Translations under genes and position numbers: made by a program
From: Megasphaera_A sueciensis
GTDB lineage: Bacteria; Bacillota; Negativicutes; Veillonellales; Megasphaeraceae
Assembly (NCBI RefSeq): GCF_050219315.1
Contig: NZ_CP116939.1
Location: forward strand, 1,178,001 to 1,242,000
Length of the DNA stretch: 64,000 bases
Direction: 5' to 3'
Shown here: positions 17,231-26,276 of the stretch, piece after piece
Numbering within the stretch: position 1 is the first letter of the stretch
How the letters are laid out: each line of letters starts with the position of its first letter
Notes under the pieces: generated by a model
Seen by the model: the letters and a program-made list of their open reading frames with translations, nothing else
Database searches by the model: none
What the model was told of the DNA's origin: nothing

Positions 17231-17420
17231 GTTAGTTTTTATTCAAGCGTAGTACATTCATAATTTGTTTATATACATCTTCAACTGTAATACTTCGTAT
17301 AAAATTATATTTTAAAACATGTGTACATACATTTTTATTTCCACATGGTCATTTAGAACAACTATCTTTGGATATTATTACATTGGTCAATGGCGTTTTC
17401 CAACACTTATACCTATTACT
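17231..17420 (-). pseudogene. 3' remnant of a second family 9 glycosyltransferase
   Basis: On the minus strand the frame reads RYKCWKTPLTNVIISKDSCSK, stop, PCGNKNVCTHVLKYNF, then SITVEDVYKQIMNVLRLN before TAA at 17231. It aligns with the C-terminus of the neighbouring GT9 protein (NLSCSPCLKKKCKYG...AITINEVWQAI). An in-frame TGA and the missing N-terminal 80% mark it as a relic. It suggests that a longer gene was lost during exchange of serotype genes. Confidence 0.7.
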
Positions 17421-17455
17421 GACACACAGCAAATTTCTCACATTTCTTTTGTAGA

Positions 17456-18463
17456 TCAATATGTCACCTGCTTTATTAGTTGATAAATTCGTTGAAACCA
17501 TGATATTTTATCAAAAGGATCGCAAAAAAATACATTACCATAATTAGACAATATCTCTTTGGAAAACACTGTATCACTCGCAACAATTAGACATCTACTT
17601 AATTTAGCTTCTAATAATGGAAGACCAAATGTTTCTATATAGGATGGAAACAAGAGAATGGATTTGGAATATAAATCAAAAACTTTTTCTCGCTTTATGG
17701 GACCCAGAAATCGTATAGGTAATTTATTTCTAACAGCATATTGATAGATTTTTTTTGTATATGAATTTTCATTACCTTCAATAGTAAATAAAACTTCATA
17801 AAAGCTATTATCAACACCTTTCATTTGCAACATTTTACAAGCTTCAAGAATAATCATGTGGTTTTTATAACTTTGCACGCCAGCAGGATAAAAGAATGTC
17901 TTCCGCTTTAAGTTAAATTCAACAAAATATTTCAGCTTACTACTATCAATGGATGGTGCTATCACATCTATTTGTTTAGAGACCACGTGGCATTGTTCTA
18001 TACAAACCTGCTTCATCCATTGTGTTTGTACAATCACCTTCGTTGCATGGCAAACAGAGTGTTTTATTAATTTACCGATAATATGCTGATATATCCAAAA
18101 TGTTCTGTTTTCAAAAAGGCTAAATTGATATTGTACAAATGGAAGTGGCTGATGCAAATATAAAATTTGTGGAACAGTCATATGCCATACTATTATATTT
18201 TGTAAAGATATAATTTGTTCAATATTATAGGATTTAATAATTTTACGAATTTTGAAAATATCAAAAAAAATCCTATGTAACCAACTTTTTTTTATATCTG
18301 GAAATCGTAATACCGTAATATTGTTTGTATTTTCAAGCATCGGCGTACTAATCACAAAATAGTAGTGATTGCTTTGATCTTTACTACATTTACTATAATA
18401 TTCTTGTAAAATGCTTAACGCTCCACCCTCACTTGCTGCCACGTCATATACTAATATATTCAT
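17456..18463 (-). CDS. Family 4 glycosyltransferase (335 aa)
   Basis: The C-terminal half has the GT-B signature of GT4 enzymes: FFYPAGVQSYKNHMIILEA, FLGPIKREKVFDLYSKS and the E-x7-E motif in SYIETFGLPLLEAKLS. The ATG at 18463 overlaps the stop of the 2-epimerase gene as ATGA, so it is used instead of the in-frame GTG three codons earlier. The enzyme probably adds a sugar on the cytoplasmic face; the donor is not known. Confidence 0.85.
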   Translation of the reverse strand: MNILVYDVAASEGGALSILQEYYSKCSKDQSNHYYFVISTPMLENTNNITVLRFPDIKKSWLHRIFFDIFKIRKIIKSYNIEQIISLQNIIVWHMTVPQILYLHQPLPFVQYQFSLFENRTFWIYQHIIGKLIKHSVCHATKVIVQTQWMKQVCIEQCHVVSKQIDVIAPSIDSSKLKYFVEFNLKRKTFFYPAGVQSYKNHMIILEACKMLQMKGVDNSFYEVLFTIEGNENSYTKKIYQYAVRNKLPIRFLGPIKREKVFDLYSKSILLFPSYIETFGLPLLEAKLSRCLIVASDTVFSKEILSNYGNVFFCDPFDKISWFQRIYQLIKQVTY

Positions 18464-19596
18464 TTTCTCCACACCATTTTGTTAATAATTCCCGTATAAC
18501 CTTGTATAATCTTAACAACCTTATTGCTTACATCTTCCATATAATATGGTACCGGGATTCCAAAATCATGATTGTGAATCATCTGAACTGCTGTATCAAC
18601 AGCCTGTAGAACCTGTACTTTAGTAATTCCTGCAATAATAAAGTTTCCCTTATCTAAAGCCTCCGGCCGTTCCGTGCTGGTACGAATACATACAGCAGCA
18701 ATAGGTTTTCCTATAGAAAGATAAAAGCTGCTTTCCTCCGGCAGTGTACCACTATCAGAGACCACAGCAAACGCATTCATTTGCAAACAGTTATAATCAT
18801 GAAACCCCAGAGGCGGATGCTGCATAACACGCGTGTCAAATTGAAAATGACGGGCAGCAATATATTTAGCACTTCTCGGATGACAAGAATACAGAATAGG
18901 CATATCATATTTTTCTGCCATCGCATTTATTGCATTCATTAAATCAAAAAAATTCTTTTCTGTATCGATATTTTCTTCCCTATGTGCGGACAAAAGTATA
19001 TATTTCCATTTTCCCAGATGTAACTTTTCATGTACTGTTGACGCTTCGATTTGTTTTAAGTTAGATCTCAAGACCTCTGCCATCGGCGAACCTGTAACAA
19101 AAGTATGTTCTTTTGCAGTTCCCTCTGCATTCAGATATCTTCTGGCATGTTCTGAATAACACATATTCACATCAGCAATATGATCTACGATTCGCCTGTT
19201 TGTTTCTTCCGGCAAACATTCATCAAAACAGCGGTTCCCCGCTTCCATATGAAAGATAGGAATGTGAAGTCGCTTGGCAGCAATGGCAGATAAGCAGGAA
19301 TTAGTGTCACCGAGAATCAACAACGCATCCGGTTTCTGTTCCACCATCAGTGTATAACTTCGGGCAATGACATTCCCAATCGTTTCTCCCAAATCTTTTC
19401 CAACAACATTCAAATAAAAATCCGGTTCCCGTAAGTGTAAATCCTCAAAGAACACTTGGTTCAACTCATAATCATAATTCTGTCCGGTATGAACCAATAT
19501 CTGATCAAAATAAACATCACATTTTTTGATAGTTTCCGATAAACGAATAATTTCCGGACGTGTTCCGACTATTGTCATTAATTTTAATTTCGCCAT
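18460..19596 (-). CDS. capG: UDP-GlcNAc 2-epimerase-type enzyme of UDP-L-FucNAc synthesis (378 aa)
   Basis: The product starts MAKLKLMTIVGTRPEIIRLS and carries HTGQNYDYELNQVFF, LGDTNSCLSA and HMEAGNRCFDECLPEETNRR, landmarks of non-hydrolysing WecB-type epimerases. Located directly after CapE and CapF homologues, it most likely performs the last step (C2 epimerisation) to UDP-L-FucNAc, like CapG/FnlC/WbjD, rather than making UDP-ManNAc. The start at 19596 has AGAGG upstream and lies 4 bp after the capF stop; a longer in-frame start would overlap capF. Confidence 0.88.
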   Translation of the reverse strand: MAKLKLMTIVGTRPEIIRLSETIKKCDVYFDQILVHTGQNYDYELNQVFFEDLHLREPDFYLNVVGKDLGETIGNVIARSYTLMVEQKPDALLILGDTNSCLSAIAAKRLHIPIFHMEAGNRCFDECLPEETNRRIVDHIADVNMCYSEHARRYLNAEGTAKEHTFVTGSPMAEVLRSNLKQIEASTVHEKLHLGKWKYILLSAHREENIDTEKNFFDLMNAINAMAEKYDMPILYSCHPRSAKYIAARHFQFDTRVMQHPPLGFHDYNCLQMNAFAVVSDSGTLPEESSFYLSIGKPIAAVCIRTSTERPEALDKGNFIIAGITKVQVLQAVDTAVQMIHNHDFGIPVPYYMEDVSNKVVKIIQGYTGIINKMVWRK

Positions 19597-19600
19597 GTTG

Positions 19601-20743
19601 TTATACCTCTTCACTATACGTGTCAGGTTTTTCTGAATCAAAACATTCATTACACCACATAAATGTCACTAAATCTGTATCTCCCTCATTCATGATACTG
19701 TGTGTATATCCCGTAGGAATATCTACAACTTTTATCATATCACCATTTACATGATACCGATAAACTTTTTCCGTCCCAATCCTACGAAATTGTATCAACC
19801 CTTCACCGCTTACGACGACAAACTTTTCATTTTTCGTGTTATGCCAATGGTTGCCTTTTGTAATACCCGGTTTAGAAATATTTACGGAAAATTGTCCCCG
19901 ATCTAATGTACGAATAATTTCTGTAAATGAGCCCCTATTATCGGTATTCATTTTAAGAGGATAACTAAATTTATCCATCGGCAAATAACTGAGGTAGGTA
20001 CTGTATAAATCCTTAGTGAATGAATCATCCAATTGCGGCACAGAAAGATTTGTACGGCTTTCCTTAAATTCTTTGATCAGCTCCGCAATCTTTCCTAATT
20101 TGACTTCATAAGACGTCGGTACATTACAAAATTCATTTTGTCGATGTTCTTTCCCCTGCAATGCTCCTATAATTTCATTAACAACATCATCTATGTAAAC
20201 TAAGAACATATCTGTATCAGGATTATCAATTCGTATTGGTAAATCATGCGCTATATTATAACAAAATGTTGCAACTACGCTGTTATAATTAGGCTTACAC
20301 CATTTACCAAACACATTCAGCAATCGATAAATCAATACCTTAGCACCCGTTTCTTTTTCATAAGCAAAAAGATAATCTTCGGCCATCTTTTTAGAAACAC
20401 CATATACATTATCAAGAACAGCTTGAATAGATGATGTAAAAAGGACAGGCGATTTATTGTTATGTCTTGTTAAAGCAGTCAACAATTCAGTTGTAATACC
20501 ATAATTTCCTGGCATAAATACTTCACGATCTTTAGAACGATTTACTCCTGCCAAATGAATAACAAAATCACAATCTGCTGTATATGTATCCAACAAAGCC
20601 GAATCACTATCGTGACTAAATTCATATAATGTCAAATCTCGAGTTAATGTACAATTGGGAATTTTCCCGTCCCGAATATTATGAAGTTGAGCCAATAAGT
20701 TTTTTCCAATAAAACCATTAGATCCGGTAACTAATATTTTCAC
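19601..20743 (-). CDS. capF: CapF-like bifunctional epimerase/reductase for UDP-L-FucNAc (380 aa)
   Basis: The N-terminal SDR domain has KILVTGSNGFIGKNLLAQL and the YGVSKKMAEDY catalytic motif. A C-terminal cupin domain follows (residues about 270-365: KPGITKGNHWHNTKNEKFVVV with metal-type histidines, then PTGYTHSIMNEG). This two-domain form is specific to CapF/FnlB/WbjC, step two of UDP-L-FucNAc synthesis. A GTG start at 20743 is chosen because GGGAGG lies 7 bases upstream and GTGA overlaps the capE stop; a TTG further upstream is unlikely. Confidence 0.92.
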   Translation of the reverse strand: MKILVTGSNGFIGKNLLAQLHNIRDGKIPNCTLTRDLTLYEFSHDSDSALLDTYTADCDFVIHLAGVNRSKDREVFMPGNYGITTELLTALTRHNNKSPVLFTSSIQAVLDNVYGVSKKMAEDYLFAYEKETGAKVLIYRLLNVFGKWCKPNYNSVVATFCYNIAHDLPIRIDNPDTDMFLVYIDDVVNEIIGALQGKEHRQNEFCNVPTSYEVKLGKIAELIKEFKESRTNLSVPQLDDSFTKDLYSTYLSYLPMDKFSYPLKMNTDNRGSFTEIIRTLDRGQFSVNISKPGITKGNHWHNTKNEKFVVVSGEGLIQFRRIGTEKVYRYHVNGDMIKVVDIPTGYTHSIMNEGDTDLVTFMWCNECFDSEKPDTYSEEV

Positions 20744-21783
20744 TTCATTTCCTCCCAATTGGCTAATTCTTCCTTGATATACGGAATTGTCAACAATTTT
20801 TCTTTGATTTCCGCTACATTTAATAGTTTTGTATTTGCAGAATTAAATTCCGTCAACTTGTTTCGCTTTGTATTCCCCTGTGTAAAATAATTATCATAAT
20901 TCAGGTCACGATTATCTGCCGGTACTTGATAAAAATTACCACAATCTACTGCCCTTGCACATTCTTCATTCGTAAGTAGCGTTTCATACATTTTTTCTCC
21001 ATGACGGATACCAATAATTTTAATTTCGTTATCCGCATGAAACAATTCTTTAACTGCCTGCGCTAAGTCACTAATCGTACTAGCCGGAGATTTCTGTACC
21101 ATCAAGTCTCCAGAATGCGCATGTTCGAACGCATAGATAACTAATTCTACGGCTTCTTCCAAACTCATGATAAATCGTGTCATACTCGGTTCCGTAACAG
21201 TTAGTGATAATCCAGCCTTTATTTGTTCCACAAAAAGCGGTACCACAGATCCTCGAGAACAAAGCACATTACCATACCGAGTCCCGCAAATCAATATTTT
21301 ATCAGGTGAAACTGTACGTGATTTCGCTATATATACTTTTTCCATCATAGCTTTAGACGTTCCCATCGCATTAATAGGGTATGCTGCCTTATCCGTAGAA
21401 AGACAAATAACCTTTTTCACACCTTCTTCAATGGCTACCGTTAACACATTATCGGTCCCTATGACATTGGTTTTCACTGCCTCTAAGGGGAAAAATTCAC
21501 AAGACGGAACCTGTTTTAATGCGGCAGCATGAAAAATATAATCTACACCATATATAGCATTTTTGACTGATTGAATATCTCGTACATCACCAATATAAAA
21601 TTTTATCTTATTGCTAAGTACAGGATATTGTACTTGATATTCATGTCGCATGTCGTCCTGCTTCTTTTCATCTCGAGAAAATATCCGAATTTCTTTTATA
21701 TTTGTGTCTAAGAATCGTCTTAAAACAGCATTTCCAAAAGATCCTGTTCCTCCAGTTATAAGTAATATTCTATCTTTAAACAT
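20740..21783 (-). CDS. capE: CapE-like UDP-GlcNAc 4,6-dehydratase/5-epimerase (347 aa)
   Basis: The extended SDR motif ITGGTGSFGNAVLRRFL is at residues 7-23. The catalytic region reads STDKAAYPINAMGTSKAMME, where TDK and YP replace the usual YxxxK context, as in inverting dehydratases of the CapE/FnlA/WbjB/PseB group. The C-terminus has GIRHGEKMYETL. It starts UDP-L-FucNAc synthesis from UDP-GlcNAc. It is clustered with capF and the 2-epimerase in pathway order. Confidence 0.93.
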   Translation of the reverse strand: MFKDRILLITGGTGSFGNAVLRRFLDTNIKEIRIFSRDEKKQDDMRHEYQVQYPVLSNKIKFYIGDVRDIQSVKNAIYGVDYIFHAAALKQVPSCEFFPLEAVKTNVIGTDNVLTVAIEEGVKKVICLSTDKAAYPINAMGTSKAMMEKVYIAKSRTVSPDKILICGTRYGNVLCSRGSVVPLFVEQIKAGLSLTVTEPSMTRFIMSLEEAVELVIYAFEHAHSGDLMVQKSPASTISDLAQAVKELFHADNEIKIIGIRHGEKMYETLLTNEECARAVDCGNFYQVPADNRDLNYDNYFTQGNTKRNKLTEFNSANTKLLNVAEIKEKLLTIPYIKEELANWEEMK

Positions 21784-21787
21784 ACAT

Positions 21788-22984
21788 TTACTCCTCTAAA
21801 AAATGATTTATAATAATCTGATATGATTGTAATGAAGTATATTTATTTTCCAACAATTCAAATGCATTATTTCCCATTTCTTTTCTATATTGATCATTAT
21901 CAACCAACGTATCCACAGCACAATTAAAAGTCTTTAAATCACCTTGTAACACACTAATACCACATCTATTTTTCTCAACTATAGCACCAATATCGGTACT
22001 AGCATCAGTACAACAAAGTACAGGCAGTTTATTTTCTAAATAACTCAGCAATCGTGAAGGAAAATTTGGTATATGATACCGACCATCTAATAAAATGAGC
22101 CCAACATCAACCGATTCACATAATATTTCATATTCACTTTTAGGAAGACGTTTAATAAATTTAAAATTATTTACATGTGCTTTCGAATAATCAGAAACAA
22201 CTTTTGCTTCAGTTCCATCTCCTACAAATAAAAAGAAAGCATTTTCATTATCCGTTTTTTTTAACATATTCAAAAAGCTTAATATTCCTTGTGGTTTTCC
22301 TAAATTTCCTCCAAACAAAAAAACACACCGATTATCTGGTATTCCATATTTTTTGCGAACTTCCCAATTTTTAGTTACATTATATTTTCTAATTTTAATC
22401 GAATTAGGATTCTCTTCTACAATAGGCTTATTTGCCAATATATTGTGCTGTTTCACAAACTTTACATTTGCAGGAGACATACAGCCAATAAAATCACTAG
22501 TATTATATAAACGTTGCTCTTGCCATGAAAAATATTTATATATTAATCCCTTATTTTTAATTAAACCTAAATCGGCAATTCCCTGTGGCCAAATATCTTT
22601 TAACAATAAATACGTACTTGCATTATATTTATATTTCAATTTTTTATATACACCCGATAAGGTAATGGGAGGTGTTGACATTATAATAAGCTCAAAATGT
22701 TCTCCAGAAAAGTATCTATCAATGGCTCTCATAAACTGCATACTAATAAATAAATTTGAAACTCCTTTTTCAACAAAAGGAGTTTTAGTTAAATTGCCCG
22801 TCTTTATTCGTAAAACTCTAATTCCATTTTCTTCTTCTAAATATGTTTTACAGCCAAACCTTTTTTCTATCGAACAAGCAACCGTTACATTATGTTGATG
22901 TCCAACAAATTCATCCATTAAATCTGTATATAAGTTATTTTCTCCCAATTTAGGCCACGCAATCGTAAGAAATAATATATTCAT
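21788..22984 (-). CDS. Family 4 glycosyltransferase, WbuB-like (398 aa)
   Basis: The GT-B fold starts MNILFLTIAWPKLGENNLYT and has the C-terminal nucleotide site (FLFGGNLGKPQGI, then PSRLLSYLENKLPVLCC). In enterobacterial O-antigen and Staphylococcus capsule loci, genes of this type next to fnlABC/capEFG are predicted L-FucNAc transferases. Here it lies between capE and the initiating transferase gene, so addition of L-FucNAc as second sugar is a reasonable inference. It overlaps pglC by ATGA. Confidence 0.8.
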   Translation of the reverse strand: MNILFLTIAWPKLGENNLYTDLMDEFVGHQHNVTVACSIEKRFGCKTYLEEENGIRVLRIKTGNLTKTPFVEKGVSNLFISMQFMRAIDRYFSGEHFELIIMSTPPITLSGVYKKLKYKYNASTYLLLKDIWPQGIADLGLIKNKGLIYKYFSWQEQRLYNTSDFIGCMSPANVKFVKQHNILANKPIVEENPNSIKIRKYNVTKNWEVRKKYGIPDNRCVFLFGGNLGKPQGILSFLNMLKKTDNENAFFLFVGDGTEAKVVSDYSKAHVNNFKFIKRLPKSEYEILCESVDVGLILLDGRYHIPNFPSRLLSYLENKLPVLCCTDASTDIGAIVEKNRCGISVLQGDLKTFNCAVDTLVDNDQYRKEMGNNAFELLENKYTSLQSYQIIINHFLEE

Positions 22985-23586
22985 TTGCTTCCCCTAAATT
23001 CTTCCATCGTCACAGACGATTTTGATGAAATACCTTTTCTCTGTAATACTTTTAGTATTGTTTGAAAAACAATTTTACAATCTCCCACAAAAGTAATATT
23101 TTTAACATACGCAACATCATACTCAAATTTTTTTTCCCAAGTAATTGCATTTCTACCATTTACTTGAGCAAGTCCAGTAAGTCCCGGCTTAACATCATGA
23201 CGTTGACGCTGTAACTCATCATACAGTGGTAAATACTTGACCAATAATGGTCTTGGTCCAACAATAGACATGTCCCCTCTTAAAATATTGATCAACTCCG
23301 GTAATTCATCTATCGAGGTAGATCGTAAAAATTTTCCAAACTTAGTCAATCGGAGTTCATCGGATAATAAATTTCCATTTTGATCTTTGGTATCTTTCAT
23401 TGTCCTAAATTTAAAAATTTCAAAAATTACTTCATTTTTACCTGGCCGTTGTTGTTTAAAAAAAACAGGTTTTCCTAATTTTATGCGTATTAAAGTCCCA
23501 ATAACAATCAATAATGGTGATAACATTGCAACTGCTATCACAGATAATATCAGATCTATTAGTCGCTTTATGCAATGTCGATACAT
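22981..23586 (-). CDS. pglC: PglC-like phosphoglycosyl transferase (201 aa)
   Basis: This is a small monotopic bacterial sugar transferase. One N-terminal hydrophobic hairpin (LIDLILSVIAVAMLSPLLIVIG) is followed by KFRTMKD, the Asp-Glu region STSIDELPELINILRGDMS, and VGPRPLL and KPGLTGLAQVNGR. It transfers a sugar phosphate to undecaprenyl phosphate to begin the repeat unit. The length and neighbours (PglD- and PglE-like genes) point to UDP-di-N-acetylbacillosamine as donor, as in Campylobacter PglC. Confidence 0.9.
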   Translation of the reverse strand: MYRHCIKRLIDLILSVIAVAMLSPLLIVIGTLIRIKLGKPVFFKQQRPGKNEVIFEIFKFRTMKDTKDQNGNLLSDELRLTKFGKFLRSTSIDELPELINILRGDMSIVGPRPLLVKYLPLYDELQRQRHDVKPGLTGLAQVNGRNAITWEKKFEYDVAYVKNITFVGDCKIVFQTILKVLQRKGISSKSSVTMEEFRGSK

Positions 23587-23588
23587 AT

Positions 23589-24242
23589 TTACACCACCTT
23601 GTTTTTATGAACTTCTCTTGCAGGAATACCTACTACTGTTTGATTATCTTCTATTTTTTTAAGAATTACTGCCCCTGCTCCAACGATCACATCATCTCCA
23701 ATTTGGCTACCTGGGATTGCCAATGAACAATTCCCCCAAAAATTATGTGTCCCAATTTTTACATTTCCCGCTATATCTACATAACACATAATACTTGTGT
23801 AATCTCCCACAATAGAATCATGCCCAATACTTGAATACAGATTAAACATCACATGACTGCCTATAGTAGTATCACAGGTAACAATAGTATATGGACATAA
23901 GATTAAATCTTCTCCTAATATTGCATTTGGTGCAACCAACGCAGTTTTATGAATAAGGTTAATAAAATGTCCACCTTTTTCAGTAATAATATTGGCTATT
24001 TCATTTTTAACCTGCGAATTGGCTAGTGCAATAACAAATACATCATCCTTCTGCACTTCATAGCTAGTAACATTTTCATATACTTTAGCCGGTAATAAAA
24101 AATACTTTTCAGGTTCTAAAGGCAGTGTCCCCTCTAAAAATCCTTTTATTTCAAATTCGGTTCCATACCCAATAGAATTTTGTGCATGCCAGTATACTTC
24201 TCTCGCAAATCCTCCAGTTCCTATAATCAACAGTCGCTTCAT
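23589..24242 (-). CDS. pglD: PglD-like sugar N-acetyltransferase (217 aa)
   Basis: The N-terminal Rossmann-like part (KRLLIIGTGGFAREVYWHAQ) binds the UDP-sugar. It is followed by a left-handed beta helix of hexapeptide repeats with the catalytic-type histidine in SSIGHDSIVGDYTS and the acetyl-CoA end GAVILKKIEDNQTVVGIPARE. It would acetylate UDP-4-amino sugar to UDP-di-N-acetylbacillosamine. AAGGAG precedes the ATG. It is 11 bp from the aminotransferase gene. Confidence 0.88.
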   Translation of the reverse strand: MKRLLIIGTGGFAREVYWHAQNSIGYGTEFEIKGFLEGTLPLEPEKYFLLPAKVYENVTSYEVQKDDVFVIALANSQVKNEIANIITEKGGHFINLIHKTALVAPNAILGEDLILCPYTIVTCDTTIGSHVMFNLYSSIGHDSIVGDYTSIMCYVDIAGNVKIGTHNFWGNCSLAIPGSQIGDDVIVGAGAVILKKIEDNQTVVGIPAREVHKNKVV

Positions 24243-24253
24243 GTATGTACTCC

Positions 24254-25408
24254 TTATTTAAATAATCCATCTATAATTTCTATAACTACGTCTTGCTGTT
24301 TTTCGGTCATTTTATTATCACTCGGCAAACAAAGTCCTCTAGCAAATATATCTTCTCCCACAGGATCGTCTAATGTAATAAAATCGTTTGCAGCATATAC
24401 GGGCTGCAAATGCATGGGCTTCCATATCGGTCTGGATTCAACATTATACTTTGCCAGTTCTAATCGAATATCATCGGGTGTAACAGCTTGTCCTTTATTA
24501 ATAGTGAAACAACTAAGCCAAAAATTAGGTTCACTGTAAGGTACATAAGGATTCATTTGCACAGGAACCCCAGTAAACCCTTCTTTATAGCGATGATAAA
24601 TGGCTCGCTTTTGTGCAATGTGTTCGTCAATATGATGCATCTGTCCCCGGCCGATACCGGCTACGATATTGCTCATGCGATAGTTATAGCCAATTTCCTT
24701 GTGTTCATAGTAGGGAAACGGTTCCCGTGCCTGCGTTGCCCAGAATCGTACCTTTTTGACGGCTTCCACATCGTCGCTAAGAAACATGCCGCCGCCACTG
24801 GTTGTAATAATTTTGTTGCCGTTAAAACTAATGGCATTCCAGGTTCCAAAGGTCCCCGTCTGCTGCCCCTTATACGTAGCTCCTAAACTTTCTGCTGCAT
24901 CCTCGATAAGGACCGTATCATGGGTGTCGCAAATCGTGCGTAATTCATCCAACTTTGCCGGTGTTCCGTAGAGATTGGCTACAATAACAGCTTTAGGTTT
25001 GGGATACGTTTTCCCATCATATTTTTCAAATGCCGCTTCCAGTGCCCGTGGATCCATATTCCATGTATCCCGTTCACTATCGATAAATACTTGAATGCCA
25101 CCTTCATAGCTTACTGGATTCACCGTCGCCGCAAAGGTAAGGTCGGAACACAGTACTATATCTCCCGGTTGTACCCCGGCAAGTTTTACGGCTAAATGGA
25201 GTGCTGCCGTACCGGCAGTCAACGCCGCTGCTTCTTGTACCCCTACATACGCCGCTACTGTTTTTTCAAATTCGTCGACATTTTTTCCCAATGGAGCAAC
25301 CCAGTTGGTATCAAATGCTTCCTGAACATACCGCTGTTCTTCTCCATGCATCGTAGGAGAAGACAGATATACTCGTTTTTCAAAAATTGGAAATTTTTCA
25401 ATTGGCAA
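24254..25408 (-). CDS. pglE: PglE-like PLP sugar aminotransferase (384 aa)
   Basis: This DegT/DnrJ/EryC1 family protein has the PLP lysine in SFNGNKIITTSGGGMFL (about residue 190) and the upstream TAALHLAV and IEDAAESLGATYKG motifs. It aminates the 4-keto sugar made by the PglF-like dehydratase. The start is taken as TTG at 25408 with AAGGG 6 bases upstream; no ATG lies near enough, since residues SSPTMHGEEQRYV are already conserved. GC content rises again here compared with 9.8-18.5 kb. Confidence 0.88.
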   Translation of the reverse strand: MPIEKFPIFEKRVYLSSPTMHGEEQRYVQEAFDTNWVAPLGKNVDEFEKTVAAYVGVQEAAALTAGTAALHLAVKLAGVQPGDIVLCSDLTFAATVNPVSYEGGIQVFIDSERDTWNMDPRALEAAFEKYDGKTYPKPKAVIVANLYGTPAKLDELRTICDTHDTVLIEDAAESLGATYKGQQTGTFGTWNAISFNGNKIITTSGGGMFLSDDVEAVKKVRFWATQAREPFPYYEHKEIGYNYRMSNIVAGIGRGQMHHIDEHIAQKRAIYHRYKEGFTGVPVQMNPYVPYSEPNFWLSCFTINKGQAVTPDDIRLELAKYNVESRPIWKPMHLQPVYAANDFITLDDPVGEDIFARGLCLPSDNKMTEKQQDVVIEIIDGLFK

Positions 25409-25456
25409 TGGAATCCCTTCTTATGTTTAAAATAGTAAAGAAAAAAAGCGTAAAAC

Positions 25457-25510
25457 TCAACCTCTCAGACACCTTCAGCGCCAGCTCCCCCGTCAAGGGA
25501 GCCTGTAATA
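25457..25510 (-). repeat. Short copy of the palindromic repeat family
   Basis: The sequence starts AACCTCTCAGACACCTTCAG and continues with CCAGCTCCC...GGGAGCC, the terminal part of the long palindromic element described at 38443-38777. It lies in the 130-bp gap between the aminotransferase and kinase genes. On the transcribed strand it can fold as GGCTCCC/GGGAGCT. Confidence 0.65.
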
Positions 25511-25538
25511 ACATTAACTGCTAACAATTAATTACCCA

Positions 25539-26276
25539 CTATTGTCCACTATCCGATTCCTTACGATGATGTCTATGCCCTTTATGTTTTACATGATCTG
25601 CATCGTAGTAGTAGTAATAGTAATAATGACTATACCCATAGCCTCGCTGTGCGGGTACCTTGTTGAGAATCACACCGAGAATATTGGCTCCTCCTTGTTC
25701 CAGCTGCGCTTTTGTCCGGTTGGCTTCCTCCGGTGAGATATCTCCTGACGATAGTACGAGAACAACCCCGTCTACCTTGGAGGATAGGACCGCCGCATCC
25801 GTCACCGGCAGGACCGGCGGCATATCGAGCAGAACATAGTCATACACATCCCGGACTGCCTGCAAGACTTCTTCCATCTTTGCCGAGCTCAACAGTTCCG
25901 ACGGATTCGGCGGCACCGGCCCGCTGGGCAGAATATCCAAATGGGGCAGTACCCCTTTTTGAATCACGGTGTCTAGTTTGGCTCCCGTAGCGATATAGTT
26001 ACTGAGTCCACGATTCGGCAATTCAAAATACTTATGCTGTACGGGCTTACGCATGTCGCAATCGATAAGCAGCACGTTCTTTTCATTCTGCGCCATGACG
26101 ATGGCCAGATTGGATACGGTCGTCGATTTTCCTTCGGAGGGTGTTGCCGACGTAAAGCTGATTAATTTCAACGGTTTTCCCGCACCGGCAAACTGCAGAT
26201 TCGTACGAATCGCCCGATAGGCTTCGGAAATAGGGGATTTCTTATTATATTGGGTTATGAGATTTATTTCCGCCAT
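25539..26276 (-). CDS. cpsD: BY-kinase of polysaccharide export, CpsD/CapB-like (245 aa)
   Basis: The P-loop tyrosine kinase domain has Walker A SATPSEGKSTTVSNLA, Walker A' VLLIDCDMRKP and Walker B YVLLDMPPV. The tail is an extreme tyrosine cluster with seven tyrosines in a row (HYYYYYYYDAD), followed by a His-rich end. As a separate polypeptide it needs the membrane protein encoded just upstream (26264-27721) as activator, the Firmicutes layout. Cycles of tail phosphorylation by it and dephosphorylation by the PHP phosphatase (30763-31545) tune polymer length. It overlaps the upstream gene by 13 bp. Confidence 0.92.
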   Translation of the reverse strand: MAEINLITQYNKKSPISEAYRAIRTNLQFAGAGKPLKLISFTSATPSEGKSTTVSNLAIVMAQNEKNVLLIDCDMRKPVQHKYFELPNRGLSNYIATGAKLDTVIQKGVLPHLDILPSGPVPPNPSELLSSAKMEEVLQAVRDVYDYVLLDMPPVLPVTDAAVLSSKVDGVVLVLSSGDISPEEANRTKAQLEQGGANILGVILNKVPAQRGYGYSHYYYYYYYDADHVKHKGHRHHRKESDSGQ

